From an uncultured Bryobacteraceae bacterium (GTDB lineage: Bacteria; Acidobacteriota; Terriglobia; Bryobacterales; Bryobacteraceae): DNA of 64,000 nt. The DNA lies in contig CAKZUE010000026.1 in NCBI GenBank assembly GCA_937920635.1, forward strand, positions 1 to 64,000, given 5' to 3'. A model generated the notes under the pieces. The model saw only the letters and a list, made by a program, of their open reading frames with translations. It searched no databases and was not told where the DNA came from. The translations under genes and the position numbers were made by a program. Positions 40,392 to 50,540 of the stretch are shown here, one piece after another (the first letter of the stretch is position 1; every line of letters starts with the position of its first letter).

Positions 40392-41624
40392 ATGGAGGTT
40401 ATGGAAGCAGCCGTGGCGCCCGCTCAGCAGGTGATGGAGATCGAGCGGCAATATCTTCTCCAGAACTACGCCCGCTACCCGCTGGTTCTGAAACGCGGCC
40501 GGGGATGCTGGCTCTACGACACCGCCGGCAAGCGCTACCTGGACCTGATCTCGGGCATCGGCGTGAATTCGCTCGGCCACGCCCATCCGCGCATCGTGCG
40601 CACGATCCGCGAGCAGGCGGCGCTGCTCGTTCACTCCAGCAACCTGTATTATCACGAATACCAGGGGCCGCTGGCGAAAAAAATCTGCGAAACCAGCGGA
40701 ATGCAGCGCGTATTTTTCTGCAATTCCGGCACGGAAGCCATCGAAGGCGCCATCAAGATGGCCCGCGCCTGCGGGCGCAACATCCATCCGGAAAAGACGG
40801 AAATTATCGCCTTTGAAAACAGCTTCCACGGGCGCACCATGGGCGCCCTGTCCATCACCGGACAGCCGAAGTACCGCGAGCCTTTCGAGCCGCTCCTGCC
40901 CGGCGTCCGCATCCTCAGCCTGTGCGATGACGCCGCGCTGGAGGCGGCCGTCGGAGAGCGCACCGCGGGCATCTTCGTCGAGCCGATCCAGGGCGAAGGC
41001 GGCATCTGGCCGATGTCCGCGGAGTGGCTGCGGCGGCTGCGCCGCCTGGCCGACCGCCACGGCGCCCTGCTCGTTTTCGACGAGATCCAGTGCGGCGCCG
41101 GCCGGCCCGGCGTCTATCACGCCTACCAGCTCCACCAGCCGCCCGTCATGCCTGACATCGTCACGCTGGCCAAGCCCATCGCCGCCGGGCTGCCTCTGGG
41201 CGCGATCGCGTGCACGGAGAGGGCCGCCGCCGGCATCGGGCCCGGCATGCACGGCACCACCTTCGGAGGCGGCGCGCTGGCTTGCCGCGTGGCGCTGGAA
41301 TTTTACTCGATCCTCGAAGAATTGCTGCCGCAAATGCGGCTGGTAAGCGAGTATTTCTTTGACGGATTGCGCGGCTTGCAACGCGAGTTTTCTTTTATCC
41401 GCGATGTGCGGGGCGCCGGCTTCATGATCGGCGTGGAACTCGATTTCCCCTGCAAACACCTGGTGAACGCGGGCATCGGGCAGGGCCTGCTGTTCAATGT
41501 CACCCACGACACCGTCATCCGGATGCTGCCGCCCTACATCCTGACGGAGAAAGAGGCCGCCCGGGCGCTGGCTGGACTGCGGAAGATCTTCCGCTCGGCG
41601 GCCCCCGTCTCAGCCGGCGCCTGA
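40392..41624 (+). CDS. argD: Acetylornithine aminotransferase-type class III aminotransferase
   Basis: A 410-residue PLP enzyme. [64 protein letters not shown] and the PLP lysine of [18 protein letters not shown] define the class III fold in the ArgD style. It would transfer the amino group in arginine (or lysine) synthesis. No other arg gene is nearby, so related activities (ornithine or 4-aminobutyrate aminotransferase) stay possible. Three in-frame ATGs (40392, 40401, 40434) are candidates; none has ideal RBS spacing. Its end overlaps the convergent kinase gene by 15 bp. Confidence 0.85.
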   Translation: MEVMEAAVAPAQQVMEIERQYLLQNYARYPLVLKRGRGCWLYDTAGKRYLDLISGIGVNSLGHAHPRIVRTIREQAALLVHSSNLYYHEYQGPLAKKICETSGMQRVFFCNSGTEAIEGAIKMARACGRNIHPEKTEIIAFENSFHGRTMGALSITGQPKYREPFEPLLPGVRILSLCDDAALEAAVGERTAGIFVEPIQGEGGIWPMSAEWLRRLRRLADRHGALLVFDEIQCGAGRPGVYHAYQLHQPPVMPDIVTLAKPIAAGLPLGAIACTERAAAGIGPGMHGTTFGGGALACRVALEFYSILEELLPQMRLVSEYFFDGLRGLQREFSFIRDVRGAGFMIGVELDFPCKHLVNAGIGQGLLFNVTHDTVIRMLPPYILTEKEAARALAGLRKIFRSAAPVSAGA

Positions 41625-44600
41625 ATCGCCGCCCATTCCGATTCGGTCCAGAGCCCCGCGCAGCTCTTCCAGGTACAGCGGCTTGCCGAGAAAACCGTCC
41701 ATGCCGGCCGCTTCCGCCTCCGCGCGGTCCGATTCGTAGACGTTGGCTGACAGCGCCAGAATCGGCGCCGTACAGCCAGCCTCGCGCAGCCGCCGCGTAG
41801 CCTCAAGTCCGTCGATTCCCGGCAGCCGGATGTCCATCAGGATTGCGTCGAAGCTCTCCTCGCGCGCCCGCTCCACCGCCGTCAGTCCGTCGCCGCAGAC
41901 TTCAGCCTGATGGCCGAGCGCCTGCAACATGCGCGCTACCATGGCCTGGTTCAGCGCGTTGTCCTCCACCACCAGCACGCGGAGCGGCCTTCGGGCCGCC
42001 GGCTCCGCCTCCTGCCTCGGCCCCGCAGGGGCGGGCAGGGCGCTCGTGTCAACCGCCGGAAGCGGCAGGAACACGCGGAAGACCGATCCCTGTCCGGGCC
42101 GGCTCTCGGCGGAAATGCGGCCGCCCATGGCCTCCGCCAGCGCTTTCGTGATCGACAGGCCGAGTCCGGTGCCCGTATCCGGATGCTGGCGTCCCGCGTC
42201 GTCCTGGACAAACGGCTCGAAGATGCTGTCGAGCTTCGCCGGGTCGATTCCGCAGCCGGTGTCGCGGACCGCCAGTTCGACGCCGGGCGCGTCGCCGGGG
42301 ATCGACACCGAGATTTCGACGGCGCCGGATTCGGTGAACTTGACGGCGTTTGAAACAAGGTTCAGCAGGATCTGTTCCACGCGGTGCGGATCGCCCTGAA
42401 ACGCCAGCGGCCCAGGGGGGAGCGCTGTTTCCAGCCGCAGGCCCTTGCGCTCCGCCATGGGGCGCATCAGGGTGGCCACCCTCTCGACCAGCCGCGCCAG
42501 ATCGAAGGGCCGGCTGGCGAGGGTCAGCTTGCCGGCCTCGACTTTCGACAGATCGAGAATTTCGTTCAGCAGGTTCAGCAGGATGCCCGCGCTCTGTTGC
42601 AGCGTGCGCGCCAGGTGCTCCTGCTCCGGATTCAGGCCGCTGCGCAGCAACAGCTCGGCCGTGCCGATGATGCCGTGCATCGGCGTGCGGATCTCGTGGC
42701 TCATGCGGGCCAGGAAGTCGCTCTTGAAGCGGCTGGCCTGCTCGGCGCGCGCCAGCGCTTCCGCCGTCCGTTCCTTTTCGGCGCGCAACTGGCGGGTCCT
42801 GGCGCGCACCGCCTCTTCCAGCCATTTCTGACGGTCGCGCAGGGCCCGGATGCGCCACTGCCAGGCCAGGCGCACGGCGCCCGCCAGCGACGCCAGTCCC
42901 AGACCCCGGAACCACCATGTCATCCAGAACGGCGGGCGCACCGCCAGCGGCGCCTGCAGCGTGGCGAACATCAGATCGTCGCGCGGAGAGGACGCCCGGA
43001 TCTCGAGCATGTAGCGGCCGGGGGCCAGATCGCTGTAGCGCGCCTCGCGGCTCTCGGCGTCGATCCAGTGGCTGTGATTGCCGAGCAGCCGGTACTGGAA
43101 GCGGAGCCCATGCCGGTGGCGGAAGGTCAGCGCGGCCATGCCCGCGGCAAAAGAGCGGTCCGCGGCCTGAATCTCAAGCGGCGTCTCCTCGGGATTCTCC
43201 ACGCGCCGCGGCCCGAGCCGGATCCAGCTCAGCGCAACAGGGATCTTCCGCTGCAAGGGTTCGGTGGCGCCCACCGGCCGAACGAGCCGGGTGATGCCGC
43301 GCGAGGTGCCGATCCAGATGGAGCCGTCCGGCGCGGCGAAGAAGGCATCCACCGCACAGGAGTGCGCCGCCAGGCCGTCGGCTTTTGAGAAGCGCCGCCA
43401 CTGGCCGGCATCCCGGATATCCAGCCCGTTGTCGCCGCCGATCCATACCCGGCCTGCGCCATCCGTGCGTAACAGCAGCGCCGTGGGCGACGACAGGCGC
43501 TCGCGGAAGTGCTCCGCTCCGGTCACTTCTGCTCCGCTGCCGAGAATGAGGCGGCTCACGCCCAGAGGATTGCGGTAGCCTACCCAGACCGCTCCACTGC
43601 GGTCCTCGGTCACATGCGACAGGGCGGCATCCAGAAGCCCGTCGCCCCGCCCATAGCGCCGCCACCGGCCCGCCTGCCAACGCAGCAGCCCGTCGCTCGA
43701 GGTGATCCACACCACGCCATCGCGGCCGGGCGCCATGCGGAAGAAGACCTCGCCCGGCGCGCCTCCGGGCGGCGCCACCCGCTCCAGTTCCGCCCTGCTC
43801 CCCCCAACCGGTCTTGCCGACCGGTACAGCCCCTCCAGGCTCGCCACCCACAGATGGCCGCTTTCATCCACCAGCATCCCGTTCACCCGGTCCGGACCTC
43901 CGCTCCCGGCCAGGCGCTGCGCCCGCAATTGAACCGGATCCAGGCGGCTCACCCCGCCGGGAAAACACCCCGCCCAGACCGCCCCATCCTTCGCCAATGC
44001 CAGAGACCTCACCTTGGTGCCGCACAGCCCCGCCCCCTGTTGCAGCACCCTCCACCGCTCCTGTCCGGACTCTTTCAGCGCCAGTCCGTTGTCTGTGCCC
44101 GCCCAGGCCCGGCCGTCCCCATCGACGACAACCGCCGACACCGTGCTGCTGCCCAGCCCGTCCTGCACTGTCCACGTCTCGGTCACCCCGTAGCCGGCCA
44201 CGCGCACCAGCCCCAGCCCCCACAGGCCCAGCCAGAGCGAGCCCTCGCGGTCTTCCAGCGCCACCGAAATCGATTGCCCCGGCAGTCCCTGGGCCACCCC
44301 GTAACGACGCCACCGCCCGCCTTCCAGCACGAACAGTCCGTTGTCCGTGGGTACAAACAGGCGGCCGTGGCGGTCGAGAGCCAGAGAGCCGAAAAAGCCC
44401 GAAGCCGGCAGGTGGCCGTTCGCCTGCGCGAACCTCGCCGCCCCCCGGCGCAGCACCACCAGGCCGTCCGCGCCCCGCACCCACAGCCCGCCCTCGCCGT
44501 CGGCGGCGAAGTCATCCCAGCGGCTGGCGGGAACCCCGCGATCGGCGCCCCACAACTCCAGACCGCCCCGGTCGTACCGCCACAGCCGCTTGCCGGAACT

Positions 44601-45179
44601 CAGCCACAAAGCCCCGTCCGGCTCGGCATACACCGCATCGATTCCCGCCCTGGCCAGCGGCGCCGGCAGCGGCGCCCGCCGGAACCGCCACCCGCCGCGT
44701 TCTTCCGAACCGAGAAACAGCCCCTGCGCCGTCCCCGCATAGATGGTGCCGTTCCGCTCCACCGCCAGGGCGCGCCGCCCGAAGATCTCCACCGGCCTGT
44801 CGAATACCGCCGCCCGGAACCGCCCGCCCTCCTTCCAGGCCACTCCCGTCCGCGCCGCCACCCAGAGCCGCCCCTGCGGATCTTCCAGCAGCGATTGCAC
44901 CGTCGCGTCCGGCAGTCCGCTGGACACGTCGAAGCGGACGAACCGCTCCCCATCGCCGCGGTACAGCCCGCTCATCGTCCCCACCCACAGGTACCCCTCC
45001 CTGTCCTCCAGCAGCCCGTTGATGGCGCTGTTGCCCAGCCCCTGCGTAAAGCCGAATTCTTCGTAGACCAGTTGCTGCGTGGCCGCGGGCAGGCACGTCA
45101 AAGCCGCCAGCGCCAGGGCGCGCACGATCCGGCAACGGCAGGGAGCGCGGGTGGTAACCGCGCAGGCGCGGAGAAACAT
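41610..45179 (-). CDS. Hybrid two-component sensor kinase with propeller sensor (HTCS-like)
   Basis: 1189 residues from the ATG at 45179 (a GTG 24 bp upstream is possible). After a signal peptide come many beta-propeller repeats with LWVGT, LWLGL or VWIGG cores (to about residue 640), then a Y_Y_Y domain (about 680-745), a membrane helix (about 750-770), a short coiled coil, HisKA with [16 protein letters not shown] (H828), HATPase_c (N in [34 protein letters not shown]), and a C-terminal receiver ([13 protein letters not shown] with D1116, GKP with K1166). No AraC-type DNA-binding domain follows, so the output must pass through another protein. Confidence 0.9.
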   Translation of the reverse strand: MFLRACAVTTRAPCRCRIVRALALAALTCLPAATQQLVYEEFGFTQGLGNSAINGLLEDREGYLWVGTMSGLYRGDGERFVRFDVSSGLPDATVQSLLEDPQGRLWVAARTGVAWKEGGRFRAAVFDRPVEIFGRRALAVERNGTIYAGTAQGLFLGSEERGGWRFRRAPLPAPLARAGIDAVYAEPDGALWLSSGKRLWRYDRGGLELWGADRGVPASRWDDFAADGEGGLWVRGADGLVVLRRGAARFAQANGHLPASGFFGSLALDRHGRLFVPTDNGLFVLEGGRWRRYGVAQGLPGQSISVALEDREGSLWLGLWGLGLVRVAGYGVTETWTVQDGLGSSTVSAVVVDGDGRAWAGTDNGLALKESGQERWRVLQQGAGLCGTKVRSLALAKDGAVWAGCFPGGVSRLDPVQLRAQRLAGSGGPDRVNGMLVDESGHLWVASLEGLYRSARPVGGSRAELERVAPPGGAPGEVFFRMAPGRDGVVWITSSDGLLRWQAGRWRRYGRGDGLLDAALSHVTEDRSGAVWVGYRNPLGVSRLILGSGAEVTGAEHFRERLSSPTALLLRTDGAGRVWIGGDNGLDIRDAGQWRRFSKADGLAAHSCAVDAFFAAPDGSIWIGTSRGITRLVRPVGATEPLQRKIPVALSWIRLGPRRVENPEETPLEIQAADRSFAAGMAALTFRHRHGLRFQYRLLGNHSHWIDAESREARYSDLAPGRYMLEIRASSPRDDLMFATLQAPLAVRPPFWMTWWFRGLGLASLAGAVRLAWQWRIRALRDRQKWLEEAVRARTRQLRAEKERTAEALARAEQASRFKSDFLARMSHEIRTPMHGIIGTAELLLRSGLNPEQEHLARTLQQSAGILLNLLNEILDLSKVEAGKLTLASRPFDLARLVERVATLMRPMAERKGLRLETALPPGPLAFQGDPHRVEQILLNLVSNAVKFTESGAVEISVSIPGDAPGVELAVRDTGCGIDPAKLDSIFEPFVQDDAGRQHPDTGTGLGLSITKALAEAMGGRISAESRPGQGSVFRVFLPLPAVDTSALPAPAGPRQEAEPAARRPLRVLVVEDNALNQAMVARMLQALGHQAEVCGDGLTAVERAREESFDAILMDIRLPGIDGLEATRRLREAGCTAPILALSANVYESDRAEAEAAGMDGFLGKPLYLEELRGALDRIGMGGDSGAG

Positions 45180-45347
45180 TTCGACTCTCGTCTCTGCGCG
45201 CACAACGGCGCCCGGGATCCGGCGGGATCGGCGTCGCCGCCGGGGTTCCCTACAAGCTCATATCGGCCCGCCGGGACTGCTCCTTCACGGATAACGCCCT
45301 GACATCCAACCGGCGGCCATTCCCGCTCCAGATACCCGCGCTCCGCT

Positions 45348-46544
45348 TCAGGCGTAGCTGGCCACGGCGCCCCGGTTGCGATCCCCCCGCTCTTTCTCGG
45401 CGCGGGCGGTATAGCCGCTCTGGCGGAACGCATCGAGCGGATCCGCGGGCAGCCCCTTCGAGTGGCGCCATTCGGCGATCACCGGGCGCACATCGGCGAA
45501 GAAGGCCTCCCGCAGGCGCTCCTCGGCGTCGACGAGATTGCATTTCATCTGCTCGTCCCGCAGCCGCGCGTGATCGACAATGGCCGCCTTCACGAAAAGC
45601 TCCTGCGCGTTGTTGGCCGTCTGGATGGTTTCCTCGATCTTGTTCTTCAGGTTGTGCGACTGGTCCACCATGTAGGCGATGTCGGCCCGCCGCCCGGTCT
45701 CCCACTCGAAGTAGCAGATCTCGTGGAAGATGCGGAACACCTGGTACGGGTCGATGCAGCCGAGGGTGAGATCGTCGTCGGCGTAGCGGCGGTCGTTGAA
45801 GTGGAAGCCGCCCAGCATGTCCTCGGCGAGCAGCCAGGCGACGATCTGCTCGATGTTCTGCGCCTGATAATGGTGGCCCGTGTCCACCAGAACCTTGGCC
45901 CGCGGCCCGGCGTGCTTCGAATAGATGTACGACATGCCCCAGTCGGCGATGTCGGTGGCGTAGAAGGCCGGCTCGAAGGGCTTGTACTCGACCAGCATCC
46001 GCTGATCGCCGCTGAGCGCGGCGTGCACCGTCTTCAACCCCTCGATGAACCACTGCCGCCGCGCGCGGATGGAGCCGGAGCCCGGATACGAGATGCCGTC
46101 GGCGAACCACAGCGACAGATCGCGCGAGCCGGCAGCCTTCTGGATCTCCACCGAGTCCAGGATGTGCTGGAGCGCCGTCTTGCGCACCTCCGGATCCGGG
46201 TTGCCGAAGGAGCCGTACTTGTAGCACTGGTCCTGGAACACGTTGGGATTGATGGCCCCGATGCGCACGCCCTCTTGGCGGGCGGTCTCCAACACGGCGG
46301 GCACGTCGGCCACGCCGCCAGGGAAATCCCACAGCACGTGCACGGCCACCGACGGGCAGCAGCCGGTAAAGCGGTGCACGGCGGCCGCGTCGGCGATCTT
46401 TTCCGCCGTGGTGGTGGCCGCGCTCAACTGAATGAACTTGCCGAAGCGGGTGCCCGTGTTGGCAAACCCCCAGGAAGGCAGTTCAATGGCGAAGGAATCG
46501 AGGGCGCGGATGGCGGCGTCGGTTTGAGCGGAATTCAGGGGCAT
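45348..46544 (-). CDS. L-rhamnose isomerase-type sugar isomerase
   Basis: 398 residues from the ATG at 46544. The TIM-barrel isomerase pattern with conserved acidic/His metal ligands is seen: LSLWFADGISYPGSG, MLVEYKPFEPAFYATDIADW (metal-binding E and D), KVLVDTGHHYQAQNIEQIV, MLGGFHFNDRRYADDDL (metal-binding H). This matches the Pseudomonas RhaI-type group within the xylose isomerase-like superfamily, which isomerizes L-rhamnose or related ketoses. No rhaB/rhaD genes accompany it. It lies 168 bp upstream of the sensor kinase on the same strand, so they may share a sugar-response role. Confidence 0.8.
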   Translation of the reverse strand: MPLNSAQTDAAIRALDSFAIELPSWGFANTGTRFGKFIQLSAATTTAEKIADAAAVHRFTGCCPSVAVHVLWDFPGGVADVPAVLETARQEGVRIGAINPNVFQDQCYKYGSFGNPDPEVRKTALQHILDSVEIQKAAGSRDLSLWFADGISYPGSGSIRARRQWFIEGLKTVHAALSGDQRMLVEYKPFEPAFYATDIADWGMSYIYSKHAGPRAKVLVDTGHHYQAQNIEQIVAWLLAEDMLGGFHFNDRRYADDDLTLGCIDPYQVFRIFHEICYFEWETGRRADIAYMVDQSHNLKNKIEETIQTANNAQELFVKAAIVDHARLRDEQMKCNLVDAEERLREAFFADVRPVIAEWRHSKGLPADPLDAFRQSGYTARAEKERGDRNRGAVASYA

Positions 46545-46625
46545 TGAAATCAAAACTCCCGGCGCATTATATCGCAGCAAGGCGGTTGGGCAGCGAATGC
46601 ACGGGCGCCCCCGGGCAGAGGCCCG

Positions 46626-47081
46626 TCAGCGCGCGGCCTGCGCCTGCCCCGGGCGCGGCAGCGCATCCACGCAGAGGAAACGCCCCCACCCGTGCGCGTA
46701 TTCGCGGCCGTCCGCGCCGGTGATGCTCGCCTCGGCCTCCACCAGCCGTTTGGCGCGGGCCGTGATCCACGCCTTTGCGGTCAGCGCGCAGCGCGAGGGG
46801 GCTGGCTCGCGAAAGCGCACGCGCAATTCGGCGGTCATCGCTTTCAGCCCGGCGGCCAGCACGGCGTGCGACATCGCCTCATCCAGCACCGTGCTCAGCA
46901 GCCCGCCGTGGACGACGCCCGGCCAGCCTTCGTGCGTGGAGGCGGGCGTCCAGGCGGCCAGCGCCTCCCCGCGCGGATCATGCGCAAACTCGAGCTTCAG
47001 CCCGATGTCATTGTCCCTGCCGCAGGCGAAGCAGCGATTCGGCGAGGCGGGCGCGGGTTCCTGTGTGGATTCCGGACTCAT
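46626..47081 (-). CDS. PaaI-type hotdog thioesterase
   Basis: A 151-residue single hotdog-domain protein. The catalytic-type block reads GWPGVVHGGLLSTVLDEAMS, with HGG and the DEAM acidic residue, as in PaaI/YbgC-type acyl-CoA thioesterases; the N-terminal CFACGRDNDIGLKLEF motif with a cysteine pair is shared by one thioesterase subgroup. It would release free acids from acyl-CoA, substrate unknown. It ends 82 bp upstream (in transcription order) of the sugar isomerase and starts 22 bp after the CoA-disulfide reductase gene, so it probably belongs to that transcript. Confidence 0.85.
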   Translation of the reverse strand: MSPESTQEPAPASPNRCFACGRDNDIGLKLEFAHDPRGEALAAWTPASTHEGWPGVVHGGLLSTVLDEAMSHAVLAAGLKAMTAELRVRFREPAPSRCALTAKAWITARAKRLVEAEASITGADGREYAHGWGRFLCVDALPRPGQAQAAR

Positions 47082-47102
47082 GGCTGTGCCGATGAGTCTA
47101 GC

Positions 47103-48773
47103 TCACTGCCGCGCGTCCTGGCGGGCGCATTGCGGCTCGATCACTTTGTAGGTCCGGTAGCCGCCAGAGAGAAGCTTGGCCCGGAAGCCGTGCTGCCGGA
47201 GCACGCGCACCGCGTAATAGGCGCGCTGTCCGACGGCGCAGGCCACCTGGATTTCGCGGTCCCGCGGCAGCTCCTCCAGCCGCCCGCGCAACTGGCCCAG
47301 CGGGATGTTGACGGCGCCGGGAATCGCGCCGGCGTGGTGCTCGCCCGGCTCGCGCACGTCGAGGATCAGGGCGCCGTTCGAGCCGAGCTGGCGCCACGGG
47401 GCGATCTCCGTGTCCCCTCGCAGCGCGTTGGCCGCGATCATGCCCGCCATGTTCACCGGATCTTTCGCCGAACCATACTGCGGCGCGTAACACAGCTCCG
47501 CCTCTTCGAGGTCGAACACCGTGGCGCCCTTCTGGATGGCCATGGCGATGACGTCGATGCGGCGCGCCACGTCGCTCTCGCCCACCGCCTGCGCGCCCAG
47601 CACCAGCCCGTCCGGGCGGCGGTAAAGCAGCTTCATGTGGATCGGCTTGGCGCCCGGATAATAGCCGGCGTGGTTGCCGGGATGCAGATACACGGCCTCG
47701 TAGTCCGTCACGCCCGCCCGCCGCAGCGACTTCTCGCTTTCGCCTGTGATGGCCGCGGTGAGGCCGAACACGCCGACCACCGCCGTGCCCTGCACCCCGC
47801 GGAACGCGGCCTCGCGCCCGCAGATCGAAGCCGCCGCCACACGCGCCTGCCGCTGCGCCGGCCCGGCCAGCGGACAGAGCTGCCACTCGCCGGTGATGGC
47901 ATTCTTCACTTCCACGGCGTCGCCCACGGCCCAGATGTGCGGGTCGGAGGTCCGCATCTGCGCATCCACGCGGATGCCGCCGCGCCCGCCGGTCTCCAGC
48001 CCCGCGTCCCGCGCCAGCTTCGTCTCCGGGCGCACGCCGATCGCCAGGATCACCAGATCGGCGCCGAAGCGCAGCCCGCTCGCCGTCTTCACCAGCAGCC
48101 CGCCGTGCGAGTCTTTCTCGAAGCCCGCCACCGCGTCGCCCAGCCGCACGTTGGCGATGTGCGAGCTCACGCGCTGCCGGACGTACTCGGCCATCTCGGG
48201 GTCGAGTGGCGGCATCACCTGATCGGCGGCTTCGATCAGCGTCACTTCCAGCCCGCGGCAGGCGAGGTTCTCCACCATCTCCAGCCCGATGAAGCCGCCG
48301 CCGATCACGGCGGCGCGCCTGGCTCCGTGCCGTTCGATCCAGGAGCGGATCTGGGCGCTGTCGGGCACCGTGCGCACGGTGAAGATGCCCGGCAGACGGA
48401 TGCCTTCGAGCGGCGGCACGATGGGCGAAGCGCCGGGCGAGAGCACCAGCGCGCCGTAGGATTCGCGGTATTCTTCCCCGCTGACCAGGTCGCGGATGAC
48501 GAGCTCGCGCTTCTCTCTCTCAATCCGCACCGCCTCGTGCTGCGTGCGCACATCGATGCGGAAGCGCTGGCGGAACAGCTCGGGCGAAGCCTGGAGCAGC
48601 TTCGACTCTTCCCGGATCACGTCTCCGACGTAGTAGGGCAGGCCGCAATTGGCGAAGGACACGTAGGGCCCGCGCTCAAGCACGAGGATTTCGGCCTCCT
48701 CGTCCAGCCGCCGCAGCCGCGCCGCGCAGGTGGCGCCTCCGGCCACGCCTCCAACGATGATGATCTTTCGCAT
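47103..48773 (-). CDS. cdr: CoA-disulfide reductase with C-terminal rhodanese domain
   Basis: 556 residues from the ATG at 48773 with AAGGAGAAG as RBS. MRKIIIVGGVAGGATCAARL is the FAD-binding start and FANCGLPYYVGD holds the single active-site cysteine that defines CoADR and related NADH/persulfide reductases. The second GxGxxG region is AAVIGGGFIGLEMVENLACR, and a dimerization domain follows (CYAPQYGSAKDPVNMAGM). The last ~100 residues form a rhodanese domain with a cysteine in QVACAVGQRAYYA. Fusion versions are known to reduce CoA-persulfides and polysulfides. The partner thioesterase gene is 22 bp downstream. Confidence 0.92.
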   Translation of the reverse strand: MRKIIIVGGVAGGATCAARLRRLDEEAEILVLERGPYVSFANCGLPYYVGDVIREESKLLQASPELFRQRFRIDVRTQHEAVRIEREKRELVIRDLVSGEEYRESYGALVLSPGASPIVPPLEGIRLPGIFTVRTVPDSAQIRSWIERHGARRAAVIGGGFIGLEMVENLACRGLEVTLIEAADQVMPPLDPEMAEYVRQRVSSHIANVRLGDAVAGFEKDSHGGLLVKTASGLRFGADLVILAIGVRPETKLARDAGLETGGRGGIRVDAQMRTSDPHIWAVGDAVEVKNAITGEWQLCPLAGPAQRQARVAAASICGREAAFRGVQGTAVVGVFGLTAAITGESEKSLRRAGVTDYEAVYLHPGNHAGYYPGAKPIHMKLLYRRPDGLVLGAQAVGESDVARRIDVIAMAIQKGATVFDLEEAELCYAPQYGSAKDPVNMAGMIAANALRGDTEIAPWRQLGSNGALILDVREPGEHHAGAIPGAVNIPLGQLRGRLEELPRDREIQVACAVGQRAYYAVRVLRQHGFRAKLLSGGYRTYKVIEPQCARQDARQ

Positions 48774-49333
48774 TCTTCTCCTTCGGGAATCAGGTGGCCG
48801 CACTGTGCGATTCGCGGCAACCCGCCGGCACGCATGGAACAGAGGCGCGCCTCCTTAAATTGATGCAGCACCGGCGCGCAGGTGACCGGTCCGGCAGGCT
48901 GGCCGCGTCAGGCTGCTGGAATCCCGCCGCCGCGGCCTTGCAGCAGCCGCCCGGCGCGCGTGTCCCTGAAGCCTCTAGTGGCCGCACCGGCCGCCGTGGC
49001 CGTCATGGCCGCCGCTTTCACTGACCCGCCGCGGTCTTCACCTCTCCCCCCCGAATTGCAATTCGCTCAGCAGCCGCATATCCCTGCGAGACAGCGTTCG
49101 CGCACGGGCCGCCCCGATTGCCTGCCACAGGCTCCAGGCGGAAGGATGGACGAGCGACCAGATCCAGGCGAGCCAGACGCGCCGCAGAGGGGATGATCCA
49201 AGCGCCGGGCCCGAATCCGGGATCCATCGGTCGATCTCCCTGCCGCCACGCCGGAGACAAAGGGGAACAGTCTCGTGAACCCGGAGATTCCGGATAACGG
49301 CCGGTCACGGGGCTGAGCCTCGCCTGGAGGCGC
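48774..49333. other. Long gap with no confident gene
   Basis: About 560 bp between the CoA-disulfide reductase start and the terminator of the aldo/keto reductase. The minus strand has a 105-codon open frame (49018-49335) with no recognizable motif. Just beyond, in another minus frame, a short His/Gly segment SESGGHDGHGGRCGH is followed by a stop at about 48977, without a start. No promoter, RNA or repeat was recognized. A decayed gene is possible but not shown. Confidence 0.4.
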
Positions 49334-49358
49334 AAAAAGGCGGGGTTCGGCGCCGCCT
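49334..49358 (-). terminator. Rho-independent terminator of the aldo/keto reductase gene
   Basis: On the minus strand, AGGCGG, loop CGCCGAACC, CCGCCT, then TTTTT, starting 5 bp after the reductase stop. A compact stem with T-run in the right place and orientation. Confidence 0.7.
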
Positions 49359-49362
49359 GGGA

Positions 49363-50250
49363 TCAGCTGTTCAGGTGCCGGTTCAGCCGCTCGATGGCTT
49401 CGTCGATCTCTTCCGGGCTCTTGTAGCCGATGGTCATCGAATCCACCGTGCCGAGCCGGGCCACGAAGCGGATGGAGGCGTCCCGCTGTTCCGGCGTCTT
49501 GAAGGCGCCCTCGCCCAGGATCTTCATGCCGATGACGCCCGTGCCCTGCTTGTGCACGGCGGCGACGCGCTCCACCACTTCGTTGACATCGCCGCGGCCG
49601 TATTCGGTTCCTTCGATGTTGTCCATGCGCGTGCCGTCGTGGTTGACGCGCAGCAGCGCCACGTCCAGCCAGCGGTTGCCCGGGAAACGGCGCAGCGGCA
49701 GCAGCCCGTGGCAGGAGGCGCCATGCGCCAGCAGCACCTTCTTCACCTTGGCTTCCGACATCTCGTCCCGAAGGCGCTCGAAATCCTCCGGCCAGGTTTC
49801 GCGGCGGACGCAGTGCAGCAGCAGGATGTCGAGATACTCGGTCTGCAATTCGCGGCGGAAGCGGTCGAACGCCGCCTGGAAGTTGCCCGCGTCGGACAGG
49901 CGGATCTTGGTCATCAGGCGGTAGGAGTCGCGGGGCAAGCCTTTGAGAGCTTCGCCCAGCATGACGGGCATCCCGCGGTAGTTGTCCGCGGTTTCGAAGA
50001 AGCGGATGCCGCGGTCGTAGGCGTGGCGCACCAGCCGGGTGAACTGCTCCTGTCCGAGCTCCCGCTGCACGCGCCCGCCGAACGTGCCGGTGCCGAAGGC
50101 GAGCCGGGTCACCTTGACCCCCGAGCGGCCGAGTTCCACCCAATCGGTGGCGGATCTCTTCTCCGGAGCGGCGCCCGCGGGCAGGGCGGCGCCGGCTGCC
50201 AGCGAGCCAACGCTTTTCAGGAAATCACGGCGGTTTGGCGTCCAGGGCAT
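49363..50250 (-). CDS. Tat-exported aldo/keto reductase
   Basis: 295 residues with a twin-arginine start (PNRRDFLKSVGSLAAGAALP, RR at 7-8). The AKR barrel follows: LGRSGVKVTRLAFGTGTFGG, GIRFFETADNYRGMPVMLGE (the D and Y of the catalytic tetrad), LMTKIRLSDAG (the K) and a histidine in YLDILLLHCVRRE. Family members reduce sugars or aldehydes with NADPH; export is unusual and may mean a bound cofactor, as in the Gfo/Idh/MocA gene at 30372. It has its own terminator. The 290-bp gap (50251-50540) to the divergent adaptor gene holds presumably both promoters; none is clear. Confidence 0.9.
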   Translation of the reverse strand: MPWTPNRRDFLKSVGSLAAGAALPAGAAPEKRSATDWVELGRSGVKVTRLAFGTGTFGGRVQRELGQEQFTRLVRHAYDRGIRFFETADNYRGMPVMLGEALKGLPRDSYRLMTKIRLSDAGNFQAAFDRFRRELQTEYLDILLLHCVRRETWPEDFERLRDEMSEAKVKKVLLAHGASCHGLLPLRRFPGNRWLDVALLRVNHDGTRMDNIEGTEYGRGDVNEVVERVAAVHKQGTGVIGMKILGEGAFKTPEQRDASIRFVARLGTVDSMTIGYKSPEEIDEAIERLNRHLNS

Positions 50251-50540
50251 CGTTTTGTTCTCCTTTTAGTCCAGTTACGGGAACCATATCACAGAGCGGC
50301 CGGGCAGGGAAGGGCGGGTGCAGTCGGCGCTGTGCAGGATGTCCCGGGCCGGCGGGCGGCCCGCCCCCGCCAACGGCGCAAAAAGAGGGGAAAGCTGAGT
50401 CTCGGGCGGGGGGTGGCGGATCATAAATAAGGGGAGCCGGCATAACCTTTTGCCTGCACCTGTCGTCATAGCTAACTGAAAGAATTCTGCCTTCCGGGCA
50501 CGAGGGGCGGCATCTGTCCCCTAGGACCGAGGAGTCGCAC

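Noticed and set aside
49018-49335. A 105-codon minus-strand open frame as a gene
   Set aside because: No recognizable motif, no good RBS, Arg/Pro-rich composition as in antisense shadow frames, and it runs through the likely terminator of the neighbouring gene.
50251-50540. A specific promoter for the adaptor operon in the divergent gap
   Set aside because: Several AT-richer hexamers exist (for example near 50425-50470) but none forms a convincing -35/-10 pair.
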